Positions 1 through 7,494 of a stretch of DNA of 64,000 nucleotides are shown piece by piece. The notes beneath the pieces are model-generated. The model made no database searches and was not told the DNA's origin. It worked only from the letters and a program-made list of their open reading frames with translations. Where the stretch lies: positions 248,001-312,000 of the forward strand of contig CAVWEX010000007.1 of the NCBI GenBank assembly GCA_963754125.1, written 5' to 3'. How positions within the stretch are numbered: the stretch's first letter is position 1; every line of letters starts with the position of its first letter. This DNA comes from RPQJ01 sp963754125. GTDB lineage: Bacteria > Pseudomonadota > Gammaproteobacteria > Steroidobacterales > Steroidobacteraceae. The position numbers and the translations under genes were made by a program.

Positions 1-2
1 TT

Positions 3-287
3 GGCCGACCGAATTCCTATTGGGTTGATCCCGCCCGCGCCGAAGGCCCCACGCTTCGCGAGCGGTACTGGTCGCCAACGGTGCTGGTACGCGGGCCGAT
101 CGCCGTGGTGTGGGCACCCTATGAGTTCTGGCAGGACGGCAAGACCAGTCACTGCGGCGTGGATGTGTTCGACCTGGTCAAGATCGACGGACAGTGGCGG
201 GTGTCGAACTCGATGTGGACCGTCGAGCCCGACGCCTGCACCGAGTTGCGGCCTGCGGACGCCTCGCAACTGCGCCCTGAAGACTGA
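3..287 (+). CDS. NTF2-like/SnoaL-type small protein, 5' end missing
   Basis: Open reading frame entering from the left edge and ending at a TGA at 285-287; no start is visible in the window. The visible 94 residues contain VLVRGPIAVVWAPYEFW and then a region rich in short strands with the pattern CGVDVFDLVKIDGQWRVSN. That is the typical C-terminal half of the cone-shaped NTF2-like/DUF4440-like fold, where a buried pocket binds a small molecule or does nothing catalytic. No specific substrate can be named. The reading frame starting with an ATG-like codon at base 1 is a shadow of this one. The family is common in mobile gene cassettes, which matters because an attC-like hairpin follows. Family assignment is moderate, function unknown. 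Confidence 0.6.
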   Translation, partial: GRPNSYWVDPARAEGPTLRERYWSPTVLVRGPIAVVWAPYEFWQDGKTSHCGVDVFDLVKIDGQWRVSNSMWTVEPDACTELRPADASQLRPED

Positions 288-303
288 TGCGAGACAAGCA
301 GAG

Positions 304-459
304 GCCTGACAGCAGCTTGCCGCGACGCGTGTGGGGCTGACAACAGCTTGCTGCGAACGGTGCTGCGCGCCGCCGCTGATGCTGAGCGTTCGGTGGCAAA
401 TCTGTCGATTCCCGCAGCATTCGAGCGTGCGCGAAGCGCCGCGCCAGTTCTAGCGTTGG
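304..459 (+). other. Gap with attC-like imperfect hairpin and partial tandem repeat
   Basis: Between the NTF2-like gene and hicA lie two related stretches, CTGACAGCAGCTTGCCGCGA (307-326) and CTGACAACAGCTTGCTGCGA (337-356). The second continues into CGCTGATGCTGAGCGTT (about 374-390), which can fold back imperfectly on it. The layout (CTGACAA, GCGAAC, a variable GC-rich tip, GCTGA, GCGTT) resembles an integron attC recombination site. The 3' core GTTCGGT does not match the GTTRRRY consensus and no integrase is in view, so this is tentative. Confidence 0.3.
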
Positions 460-462
460 CGG

Positions 463-654
463 ATGAAGGTGGGTGAGCTACTTCGGTTGCTGCATAACGA
501 CGGTTGGTTCCAGGTCGCGACTCGAGGGAGTCATCGCCAATTCAAGCACCCGGCGAAAGCTGGTCGGGTGACGGTCCCGGGTAAGCCCAGCGACCATTTG
601 GCCCCCGGCACTCTCAACAGTATCCTCAAGCAGGCCGGCCTGAAACGAAGTTGA
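463..654 (+). CDS. hicA: HicA family mRNA interferase toxin
   Basis: A 63-residue protein with the whole HicA (YcfA-like) double-stranded-RNA-binding fold: the N-terminal helix starts VGELLRLLHNDGW, the second block is VATRGSHRQFKHP with the catalytic His in GSHRQF, and the C-terminal helix is LAPGTLNSILKQAGL. HicA cleaves mRNA without needing the ribosome and is neutralised by HicB. The ATG at 463 has only a weak upstream purine stretch (GGCGG). hicB follows after 10 bases (its ATG at 665), so the pair is co-transcribed. Toxin-first order is the usual one for HicAB. Confidence 0.87.
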   Translation: MKVGELLRLLHNDGWFQVATRGSHRQFKHPAKAGRVTVPGKPSDHLAPGTLNSILKQAGLKRS

Positions 655-664
655 GGTGAGAGCG

Positions 665-877
665 ATGCGCTACGCCGTCGTCATTGAAAACGCGGGTTCG
701 AACTTCTCGGCCTATGTTCCGGACCTCCCGGGCTGCGTCGCAACCGGCGCCACCCTCGCGGAGACGGAAGCAGCGATCCGCGAGGCTATCGAATTCCATC
801 TCGAGGGATTGCGGGCAGACGGCTCGCCGATTCCGCCGCCATCGAGCAAAGTCGAGTATGTGGAGGTGGCCGCCTAG
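665..877 (+). CDS. hicB: HicB family antitoxin (short form)
   Basis: A 70-residue protein with the HicB partial RNase H fold: MRYAVVIENAGSNFSAYVPD, then LPGCVATGATLAETEAAIREAI. The classical DLPGC motif is present. ATG 665 is preferred to the upstream in-frame GTG at 656 because GAGGTG (653-658) makes a proper ribosome binding site in front of it. The protein ends right after the conserved core, so it lacks the C-terminal helix-turn-helix or ribbon-helix-helix domain that many HicB proteins use for autorepression. It probably neutralises the toxin only by blocking its active site; how the pair is regulated is not visible. Confidence 0.82.
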   Translation: MRYAVVIENAGSNFSAYVPDLPGCVATGATLAETEAAIREAIEFHLEGLRADGSPIPPPSSKVEYVEVAA

Positions 878-953
878 CACCTCTCCGGCGCCCACGCCTG
901 GGCTCGCGGCCCCCAGCGCCGCACCGAGATCGGCTGACGCGGAGGACGATCGA

Positions 954-1355
954 ATGATCAAGGGCGAATGCAACTGCGGCGCGATCGAGTACGAGATCGA
1001 CGCCGACCTCCCCGGCATCTTCGTCTGCCACTGCTCGATCTGCCGCCGCTCCACGGGCAGCAGCGGCATCGCGGTGGTGGTGTTCCCGAAGGAGCGGTTC
1101 CGCTGGATCCGCGGCGAGGACTTCGTCACGAGCTGGAAGAAGCCCGGCGCGGACTGGGAGAAGTGGTTCTGCCGCGTCTGCGGCTCGCCCGTGCCGGGCG
1201 AGAACGACCCGAAGACGATGTTCGCGCCGGCGGGCTGCCTCACCGAGGGCGCCGAGGCGCTCAGGGTCATCCACCACGTGTGGGTCGGCTCGAAGGCCCC
1301 GTGGGACGAGATCGGCGACTCGGGCCGGCAGCACCCCGAGGGCTTCAGGAGCTGA
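954..1355 (+). CDS. GFA family (glutathione-dependent formaldehyde-activating enzyme-like) protein
   Basis: 133 residues. Zinc-binding Cys residues appear in the order expected for the GFA/CENP-V fold: CNCGAIEYEI near the N-terminus, FVCHCSICRRSTGSS in the middle, and WFCRVCGSPVP in the second half. Start at ATG 954 is supported by GGAGGA at 941-946. The family includes glutathione S-hydroxymethyl lyase, but most members have no known substrate, so only the fold and the zinc sites are claimed. It lies 76 bases after hicB on the same strand. GFA genes are common cassette cargo, in line with the possible mobile origin of this end of the window. Confidence 0.85.
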   Translation: MIKGECNCGAIEYEIDADLPGIFVCHCSICRRSTGSSGIAVVVFPKERFRWIRGEDFVTSWKKPGADWEKWFCRVCGSPVPGENDPKTMFAPAGCLTEGAEALRVIHHVWVGSKAPWDEIGDSGRQHPEGFRS

Positions 1356-1395
1356 CCTTCGGGCGCGTGCGCTTCCGCCCGCGCCGCCCGACGGC

Positions 1396-3390
1396 TCAGG
1401 GCTTCAGGTAGCGGTCGAACCAGCCGATCAGCCGCTCGAGCCGGTCGCGCAGGTAGCTCGGCACCGTCAGGCCGTGGTTCTCGCCCGGATAGATGACGAG
1501 CTGCGTCGGCACGTCGCGCGTGCGCAGCGCCTGGTACATCTGCTCGGTGCCCTGGCAGGGCACGTTGAAGTCGTCTTCCGCGCAGTAGAACAGCGTCGGC
1601 GTCGCGATGCGCTCGGCCTTCAGGAACGGATAGCTCAGCCGGTCCCACACCTCGCGCGTGCGCCACGGAGACCCGAGCTCGAGGTCGTACTCGCGGGTGT
1701 ACATGTCGTGGCCGTACAGGGCGATGAAGTTCGACGCGCCCGCCCCGCTCACCGCCGCCTTGAAGCGCGGGTCGCTGGCGATGACGTAGTGGGTGAGGAT
1801 GCCGCCGTAGCTGCGCCCGCCCACGCCGAGCCGCTCCGGGTCGGCGACGCCGAGCGCGACCACGTGGTCCACGGCGGCCAGCACGTCCTGCACGTCCTTG
1901 TTGCCCCAGTCGGCGTAGATCGCGCGCGCGAAGTCGAAGCCCCGGCCCGAGCTGCCGCGCGGATTGGGCGCGATCACGACGTAGCCGGCGGCGGCGTAGG
2001 CCTGCCAGTCCGGCATGAACTCGTGGCTGTACTGGTACACGGGCCCGCCGTGCAGCCTGAGGATCGTGGGGTAGCGGCGGCCGGCCACGTAGTCGAGCGG
2101 CTTCACCAGGAAGCCGTGGATCTCCGTGCCGTCGGCACTTCGGAAGCTCACGTCCTCGACCGGCGCGAGGCGCTTCCCGGCCAGCCACTCGTTGTGCGCG
2201 CCGAGCGCGCGCAGGCCGCGCGACTCGACGGCCGCGAGATCGGCCGGGCGATCGTCGCCGCCGCCGAGCACCACGAGCCGGTCGCCGGACACTGCGAAGT
2301 CCGCGTCGAACCGCGGACCGCGCGTGAGCGGCGTGACGCGTCCGTCGTCCAGCGTCACCTGCGACAGATGCGTGACGCGGCTGTCCTCCACCAGCACGTA
2401 GAGGCTGCGGCCGTCCTTCGCCCAGCGCGGCTTGGCGAACCATCGATCGAGGTCCGTGGCCAGGGTCTCCTTGCCGCTCGCGACGTCCACCACCGCGAGC
2501 CGGGCCGGCGCGTAGTAGACCCACTTGTCCTCGCCGCCCTGCAGGTAGGCGATGCGCTTGCCGTCGGGCGACCACGCCGGCCGCGTCTCCCATTCCGGGT
2601 CGAGGTCGGCCCCCTCGAAGCGCGTGAGCTGGCGCTCGACGGCGCCGGCCCGCGGCTCGACGAGGTAGATGTCGAAGTTCAGGTGGCGATCCGGGTCCGC
2701 GCCTCGCTTCGTGACGTACGCGATCTGCGTTCCGTCGGGCGACCACGCCGGGAGGTCCTCGTCGTGATCGCCGGGCGTGAGCAGCTCGGCCTTGCCGGTC
2801 GCCACGTCGACGACGTAGAGGTGCCGGCGACGGTGGTCGAGGTAGCCCGTGCCGTCTTCCTTGAACCAGTAGCGGTCGGTCACGATCGGCGGCGGGTGTT
2901 TCGGCTTCTTCGCGTCCGCGGGGCGCACCGGGTCCCAGGCGATGACCGCGAGCCGCTTGCCGTCGGGCGACCAGGCGTAGTCCTCGACGCCTTCGGGCAG
3001 ATCCGTCACGCGCCGCGCCTCGCCGCCCAGCGTGGGCATCAGCCAGACCTGCGTCTTCGCGTCCTCGCCGCCGCGGTCGGAGAGAAAGGCGAGCGAGCCG
3101 CCGTCGGGCGACCAGCGCGGCAGCGACTCGCCGTGCTCCGGCGTGCGCGTGAGCTGCACGCGATCGCGGCCGTCGTAGCGAACCCGCCAGAGGTCGGACT
3201 GGCGCTTGTCGGCCTCGACGTTCGTGGTCGTCACGCTGTAGACGAGGTGCTCGCCGTCGGGTGACAGCTCCGGCTCGGCCACGTCGGCGATCCGGTCGAG
3301 GTCGGCCGGACCGAAGCGGTCGGCGGCGACCTCGGCGAGTGCATCGAGTGACGGCAGCAGGGCCAGCAGGCCGACCAGGACTCGCATCAT
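1396..3390 (-). CDS. S9 family prolyl oligopeptidase-type peptidase, exported
   Basis: 664 residues. The N-terminus (MMRVLVGLLALLPSLDALAEV) is a signal peptide, so the enzyme should be periplasmic. Residues about 30-400 form a beta-propeller with repeated WSPDG(K/T) motifs (at least five, TolB/DPP IV-like). Residues about 430-664 are the alpha/beta-hydrolase domain with nucleophile Ser527 in GGRSYGG, acid Asp606/607 in CAEDDFN and His639 in GENHG; the oxyanion block is LRLHGGP. This matches the acylaminoacyl-peptidase/dipeptidyl peptidase branch of S9, which cuts short peptides. The exact specificity is not predictable. It stands alone, 45 bases from the ampG-like gene on the same strand. Confidence 0.9.
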   Translation of the reverse strand: MMRVLVGLLALLPSLDALAEVAADRFGPADLDRIADVAEPELSPDGEHLVYSVTTTNVEADKRQSDLWRVRYDGRDRVQLTRTPEHGESLPRWSPDGGSLAFLSDRGGEDAKTQVWLMPTLGGEARRVTDLPEGVEDYAWSPDGKRLAVIAWDPVRPADAKKPKHPPPIVTDRYWFKEDGTGYLDHRRRHLYVVDVATGKAELLTPGDHDEDLPAWSPDGTQIAYVTKRGADPDRHLNFDIYLVEPRAGAVERQLTRFEGADLDPEWETRPAWSPDGKRIAYLQGGEDKWVYYAPARLAVVDVASGKETLATDLDRWFAKPRWAKDGRSLYVLVEDSRVTHLSQVTLDDGRVTPLTRGPRFDADFAVSGDRLVVLGGGDDRPADLAAVESRGLRALGAHNEWLAGKRLAPVEDVSFRSADGTEIHGFLVKPLDYVAGRRYPTILRLHGGPVYQYSHEFMPDWQAYAAAGYVVIAPNPRGSSGRGFDFARAIYADWGNKDVQDVLAAVDHVVALGVADPERLGVGGRSYGGILTHYVIASDPRFKAAVSGAGASNFIALYGHDMYTREYDLELGSPWRTREVWDRLSYPFLKAERIATPTLFYCAEDDFNVPCQGTEQMYQALRTRDVPTQLVIYPGENHGLTVPSYLRDRLERLIGWFDRYLKP

Positions 3391-3435
3391 TCCGACTGTT
3401 CCTTATGCATGTATCGTCGCGCGCCGGGCTCGCGC

Positions 3436-4851
3436 TCAGCGGCCGGCGGCGCCGACCGTCGTGTTCTGCCGTCTCGCCTGGCGCGTGAGGAAATACAGCA
3501 TCACCAGCGCCGGCAGGCCGAGCGACGACGTGTACACGAAGAACCACGGGTAGCCGATCGCGTCCACGACGAACCCCGACGTGCCCATGAGCAGCTTGCC
3601 GGGCAGCGCGTACATGGACGAGAACAGCGCGTACTGCGTCGCGGTGTACGAAGCGCTGGTGAGGCTCGAGAGGTAGGCGATCAGCGCCGTGCCCGCGACG
3701 CCCATCGCGAGGTTGTCGGCGCTCACGACGATCGCCAGCCCGGTGAGGCTCGGGTGGTCCTGGAACGCCAGGGTCATGAACATCAGGTTCGACGCGATCA
3801 CCGCGAGGCTGCCGAACGCGAGCGACTTGACCGTGCCGAGCCGCGCCACCGCGAGCCCACCCAGCACCACCCCGACGATCGACGACACCACGCCGAACAG
3901 CTTGGCGACCGCCGCGATCTCCTTCAGCGTGTAACCCACGTCGAGGTAGAACGGGTTCGCCATCACGCCCATGGTGAAGTCGGTGAGTCGGTAGCTCGCG
4001 ATGAAGGCGAGCATCAGCACCGCGAGCTTCGTGCCGTAGCGCGTGAAGAAATCCACGAACGGGCACACCACGGCACCCACGAACCACGAGCCCACCTGCT
4101 GCAGCGACTCGGGCCAGTGCGCCTTGCGCTCGAGCCAGTCGATGACCCGCTGCTCCTGCGCCAGGACCTGCTGCGCCACGCGCGGCTGCGGCTCGGAAAT
4201 GACCAGGGTCGTGGCGATGCCGACGCCCACCATGACGGCCATGGCCGTGTACGCCGCCGTCCAGCCGAAGTCCGCCGCGATCCACAGCGCCCCGGCACTG
4301 GCCACCATGATCGCGATGCGATAGCCGAGCTGATAGGCCGCCGCCATCACGCCCTGCATGGACTGCGGCACGGCCTCGATGCGCCAGGCGTCGATGGCCA
4401 CGTCCTGTGTGGCCGACGAGAACGCCACGAGCAGCGCGAGCGCGGCCATGGCGCCGAGGTGCCCGACCGGATTCAGGTGCGCCATGTTGAACAGGCCCAC
4501 CGCGATGCCCGCCTGCGCGAGCAGCATCCAGCTCCGCCGCCGGCCGAGCAGCCGGTGGAGCAGCGGCAGTTGCAGCCGGTCGACGACCGGCGCCCAGAAG
4601 AACTTGATCGAGTAGATGATGCCGACCCACGACAGCATGCCGATCGTGGCGCGCTCGATGCCGACCTCGCGCAGCCACGCCGACAGCGTCGAGAACACCA
4701 GCATGAACGGCAGGCCCGCGGAGAAGCCGAGGAACAGCATCGCGAGCACGCGCGGATGCTTGTACGCGGCGAGTGCCTCGAGCCAGCCGCGCCACCACGG
4801 CTTGCGCGGGGCGGGGGCGTCCGGCGCAGCCGGCGTGTGGGCAGCGGTCAC
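3436..4851 (-). CDS. ampG: AmpG family muropeptide permease (MFS)
   Basis: 471 residues with about twelve to fourteen hydrophobic segments. Residues about 30-60 (LGFSAGLPFMLVFSTLSAWL) are the AmpG opening with the FSAGLP motif, and SSATQDVAIDAW in TM4 is the AmpG/acetyl-CoA-transporter signature. AmpG imports GlcNAc-anhydro-muropeptides from the periplasm for peptidoglycan recycling. Start chosen at GTG 4851 because it overlaps the stop of the exonuclease gene (GTGA at 4848-4851) and gives a normal N-terminus; the frame stays open upstream only because it is the antisense-like shadow of that gene. An AmpG relative with another cargo cannot be excluded. Confidence 0.85.
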   Translation of the reverse strand: MTAAHTPAAPDAPAPRKPWWRGWLEALAAYKHPRVLAMLFLGFSAGLPFMLVFSTLSAWLREVGIERATIGMLSWVGIIYSIKFFWAPVVDRLQLPLLHRLLGRRRSWMLLAQAGIAVGLFNMAHLNPVGHLGAMAALALLVAFSSATQDVAIDAWRIEAVPQSMQGVMAAAYQLGYRIAIMVASAGALWIAADFGWTAAYTAMAVMVGVGIATTLVISEPQPRVAQQVLAQEQRVIDWLERKAHWPESLQQVGSWFVGAVVCPFVDFFTRYGTKLAVLMLAFIASYRLTDFTMGVMANPFYLDVGYTLKEIAAVAKLFGVVSSIVGVVLGGLAVARLGTVKSLAFGSLAVIASNLMFMTLAFQDHPSLTGLAIVVSADNLAMGVAGTALIAYLSSLTSASYTATQYALFSSMYALPGKLLMGTSGFVVDAIGYPWFFVYTSSLGLPALVMLYFLTRQARRQNTTVGAAGR

Positions 4852-5615
4852 AGGTCGAAGTCGAGCGTGAGCGGCGCGTGATCGGAGAAACGCTGCGCCT
4901 TGCAGATGTCGGCACCGAGCACGCTGCCGCGCAGCCCCGGGCTCAGCACCTGGTAGTCGATGCGCCAGCCCACGTTCTTTGCCCAGGCCTGGCCGCGGTT
5001 CGACCACCACGTGTACTGCTCGGGCTCGCGGTTGATCTCGCGGAAGCCGTCCACGTAGCCCACGTCGCCGAACAGCTCGTCGAGCCAGGCGCGCTCCTCC
5101 GGCAGGAATCCGGAGTTCTTCTGGTTGGAGCGCCAGTTCCGAAGGTCGATCTCCTTGTGGGCGATGTTCCAGTCGCCGCACAGCACGTAGTCGCGGCGCC
5201 TGCGCCTGAGCGCGCGCAGGTACGGCATGAACTCACCGAGGAATCGGAACTTGGCCTGCTGCCGCTCCTCGCTCGAGGAGCCCGAGGGCAGGTAGACGGA
5301 CACCACGCTCAGGCCCTTGAACTGCGCCTCGATGTAGCGGCCCTCGGCGTCGAACTCGCGCGAGCCGAAACCCGTGACGACCGCCTGCGGCTTCACGCGC
5401 GAGTAGATCGCCACGCCGCTGTAGCCCTTCTTGCCAGCGTCGAAGTAATAGCTGTGGTAGCCCTGCGGCCGGAACACCGGGTCGGCCAGCTGGTCCTCCT
5501 GGGCCTTGGTCTCCTGCACGCAGACGACGTCGGCGTCCTGCGCCTGGAGCCAGTCGAAGAATCCCTTGCGGGCCGCCGAGCGGATGCCGTTGGCGTTCAG
5601 GGTGACGATGCGCAT
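4848..5615 (-). CDS. xthA: Exodeoxyribonuclease III (AP endonuclease)
   Basis: 255 residues covering the complete EEP nuclease fold: MRIVTLNANGIRSA at the start, the metal-binding VCVQETKAQ, GYSGVAIYSR, VSVYLPSGS, CGDWNIAHKEIDLRN (Asp/Asn of the active site), RIDYQVLS and the terminal SDHAPL with catalytic Asp-His. It removes 3' blocks and cleaves at abasic sites in base excision repair. The start at 5615 lies only 24 bases from the divergent pyrE start and has no Shine-Dalgarno sequence. A minus-strand TATACT (5624-5629) sits about 8 bases before the ATG, so the mRNA may be leaderless. The symbol could equally be exoA. Confidence 0.93.
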   Translation of the reverse strand: MRIVTLNANGIRSAARKGFFDWLQAQDADVVCVQETKAQEDQLADPVFRPQGYHSYYFDAGKKGYSGVAIYSRVKPQAVVTGFGSREFDAEGRYIEAQFKGLSVVSVYLPSGSSSEERQQAKFRFLGEFMPYLRALRRRRRDYVLCGDWNIAHKEIDLRNWRSNQKNSGFLPEERAWLDELFGDVGYVDGFREINREPEQYTWWSNRGQAWAKNVGWRIDYQVLSPGLRGSVLGADICKAQRFSDHAPLTLDFDL

Positions 5616-5631
5616 GGCGGCGCAGTATAAA
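5602..5631. promoter_or_regulatory. Overlapping divergent -10 elements in the xthA-pyrE gap
   Basis: The 24-base gap reads GCGCAGTATAAAGTACGG in its centre. On the plus strand TATAAA (5626-5631) has GTGACG (5602-5607) 18 bases upstream and points at pyrE. On the minus strand TATACT (5629-5624) points at xthA. Each would start transcription within a base or two of the ATG. This is read from sequence only; no start site is proven. Confidence 0.45.
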
Positions 5632-5639
5632 GTACGGCC

Positions 5640-6272
5640 ATGCACCAGCCCGACTTCATCCGCCTGTGCCTCGAGCTCGGCGTGCTGCGCTTCGGAGAGT
5701 TCACGCTGAAGTCCGGCCGCGTGAGCCCGTACTTCTTCAACGCGGGGCTCTTCAACACCGGTCACGCCATCGCCGGGCTCGGCCGCTTCTACGCCCGGGC
5801 CGCGGCGCTCTCGGGCATCGACTTCGACATGCTGTTCGGGCCCGCGTACAAGGGCATTCCGCTCGTGACCGCGACGGCCGCCGCGCTCGCCGAGCACGAG
5901 CACATGAACCTGCCGTTCGCCTTCAACCGCAAGGAAGCGAAGGACCACGGCGAGGGCGGCACCATCGTCGGTGCGCCGCTCGCGGGCCGGGTGCTGATCG
6001 TGGACGACGTGATGACTGCCGGCACGGCGATCCGCGAATCGGTCGAGATCATCCGCGCCCAGGGCGCGACGCCCGCGGGCGTGCTGATCGCGCTCGACCG
6101 CGAGGAACGCGGCCAGGGCGAGCGCTCGGCGGTGCAGGAAGTCCAGGAGAATTTCGGCCTGCCCGTGGTGAGCGTGCTGCGGCTGCGCGACCTGCTCGCG
6201 CACCTGGAGGCCGCCGGCGAGACCACGGCCTTCGACGCGGTGCGCGCCTACCGCGATCGCTACGGCGTCTGA
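5640..6272 (+). CDS. pyrE: Orotate phosphoribosyltransferase
   Basis: 210 residues, family length. It joins orotate to PRPP, giving OMP, the fifth step of pyrimidine synthesis. Landmarks: FTLKSGRVSPYFFNAG near residue 20-35 (orotate binding), MLFGPAYKGIPL, AFNRKEAKDHGEGG (flexible active-site loop), and the PRPP-binding VLIVDDVMTAGTA around residue 120. ATG 5640 is the only sensible start. No Shine-Dalgarno sequence precedes it and a TATAAA box lies about 9 bases upstream, which suggests a leaderless message. No pyrimidine attenuator can fit in the 24-base gap, so the usual rph-pyrE style of control is absent. Confidence 0.95.
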   Translation: MHQPDFIRLCLELGVLRFGEFTLKSGRVSPYFFNAGLFNTGHAIAGLGRFYARAAALSGIDFDMLFGPAYKGIPLVTATAAALAEHEHMNLPFAFNRKEAKDHGEGGTIVGAPLAGRVLIVDDVMTAGTAIRESVEIIRAQGATPAGVLIALDREERGQGERSAVQEVQENFGLPVVSVLRLRDLLAHLEAAGETTAFDAVRAYRDRYGV

Positions 6273-6356
6273 CGTCCCTTCGCCGCCTTGACGTGGTTCA
6301 CAAACCTGATGCGTCAGCTTTCGTGCATGCGCCAGGCAGGGCGCACAATCGCGGCC

Positions 6357-7019
6357 ATGCGACCCGACTCCCGACACCGACGCATCCTGGCCCTGGCCGC
6401 GGCCCTGTCGGTCATGGCCGCCGCACCCGCGGCGGGCGCCGCGAAGAAGCAGTCCTCGACGCGCGCGAGCTCGGAGTCCGTGTTCCGCTGCAAGGACGAC
6501 CGGGGCCAGAGCCACTTCGGACAGAGCATTCCGGCCGAGTGCCTCGAGCGCGACGTGGAGGTGCTCGACGGCACGGGCCGCGTCGTGCGCGTCATCCCGG
6601 GCCGCCGTGCGCTGGAGCAGGTCGCCGCGCAGCAGGCCAACGAGGAGGCCTTGAAGGCCGCGGCCCAGCGCGACCGCACGCTGCTCGCCACCTACCTGTC
6701 CGTCGCCGACATCGAACGGCTGCGCGACCAGCGCCTGGAGCTTCTCGAGCAGCAGTCACGCATCACGAACCAGTACATCGTGAACCTGCGCGAACGCGAG
6801 GCGCGGCTGATGACCGACGTCCAGCGCTACCGGCCGTACAGCGACAAGCCCAAGGCCTCGCCGCTGCCCGACCACGTGGCCGAGGACATCGTCAATACCG
6901 TGAACGGCCTGCAGGTGTACGAGCAGGAACTCGCGAAGAACACCGAGGAGCGGGACCGGCTGCGCGCCGCGTTCGAGTCCGACATCGCGCGCTACAAGGA
7001 ACTGCAGGGGATCAAGTAG
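6357..7019 (+). CDS. Exported DUF4124-type protein with coiled coil
   Basis: 220 residues. Start at ATG 6357 gives a clear signal peptide, RRILALAAALSVMAAAPAAG, ending near residue 28; the longer frame starting at 6288 would bury it. The segment VFRCKDDRGQSHFGQSIPAEC is the short DUF4124 motif (a beta-hairpin reading Y/F-x-C-x-D-x-x-G). Residues about 80-220 are charged and heptad-like (LRDQRLELLEQQSRI, NTEERDRLRAAFES), predicting a long coiled coil. Probably a periplasmic or envelope protein; no activity can be assigned. Its last 8 bases overlap convergently with the end of dut. Confidence 0.7.
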   Translation: MRPDSRHRRILALAAALSVMAAAPAAGAAKKQSSTRASSESVFRCKDDRGQSHFGQSIPAECLERDVEVLDGTGRVVRVIPGRRALEQVAAQQANEEALKAAAQRDRTLLATYLSVADIERLRDQRLELLEQQSRITNQYIVNLREREARLMTDVQRYRPYSDKPKASPLPDHVAEDIVNTVNGLQVYEQELAKNTEERDRLRAAFESDIARYKELQGIK

Positions 7020-7494
7020 TCCCGGAGCTGCCGAAGCCACCGGCGCCGCGGTGGCTCTCGGTGAACTGCTCGACGATCGCGAAGTCCACCTGCACCACGG
7101 GCACGACCACCATCTGCGCGATGCGCTCGCCGGGCGCAATCGTGTAGGGCGCCGCGCCGCGGTTCCAGCACGACACCATCACCTGGCCCTGGTAATCGGA
7201 ATCGATCAGCCCCACGAGGTTGCCGAGCACGACGCCGTGCTTGTGGCCGAGCCCGGAGCGCGGCAGCAGCACGGCGGCGAGTCCCGGGTCGTCGAGGTGG
7301 ATGGCGATTCCCGTCGCAACGAGTTCGGCCTGTCCGGGCGCGAGCGTGAGCGGCGCGTCGAGGCAGGCCCGCAGGTCGAGGCCGGCGGAGCCAGGCGTAG
7401 CGTAGTGCGGCAACGGGAAGTCCCGGCCGATGCGCGGATCGAGCACGCGCACCTGCAGCGCCGGGCGAGCCGCCATGGTCGTCGCGTCGCTCAT
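7012..7494 (-). CDS. dut: dUTP diphosphatase
   Basis: 160 residues with all five dUTPase motifs in order: ATPGSAGLDLRA, LLPRSGLGHKHG, GLIDSDYQG (catalytic Asp), APGERIAQMVV and the flexible C-terminal GAGGFGSSGT arm that closes over the substrate. It hydrolyses dUTP to dUMP and PPi, keeping uracil out of DNA and feeding thymidylate synthesis. The trimer builds three active sites from neighbouring subunits. Start ATG 7494 overlaps the coaBC stop (ATGA, 7491-7494), the conserved gammaproteobacterial coaBC-dut coupling. A second in-frame ATG lies at 7476. Confidence 0.95.
   Translation of the reverse strand: MSDATTMAARPALQVRVLDPRIGRDFPLPHYATPGSAGLDLRACLDAPLTLAPGQAELVATGIAIHLDDPGLAAVLLPRSGLGHKHGVVLGNLVGLIDSDYQGQVMVSCWNRGAAPYTIAPGERIAQMVVVPVVQVDFAIVEQFTESHRGAGGFGSSGTT

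Noticed and set aside
3409..4881. 490-codon open frame on the plus strand opposite ampG
   Set aside because: His/Arg/Glu-rich composition of a GC-driven shadow, no motif, and it is antisense to a well supported permease.
626..4915. 1429-codon open frame on the minus strand
   Set aside because: It is an Arg/Ala-rich antisense or out-of-phase frame produced by high GC; the S9 peptidase and AmpG frames in the same stretch have clear motifs.
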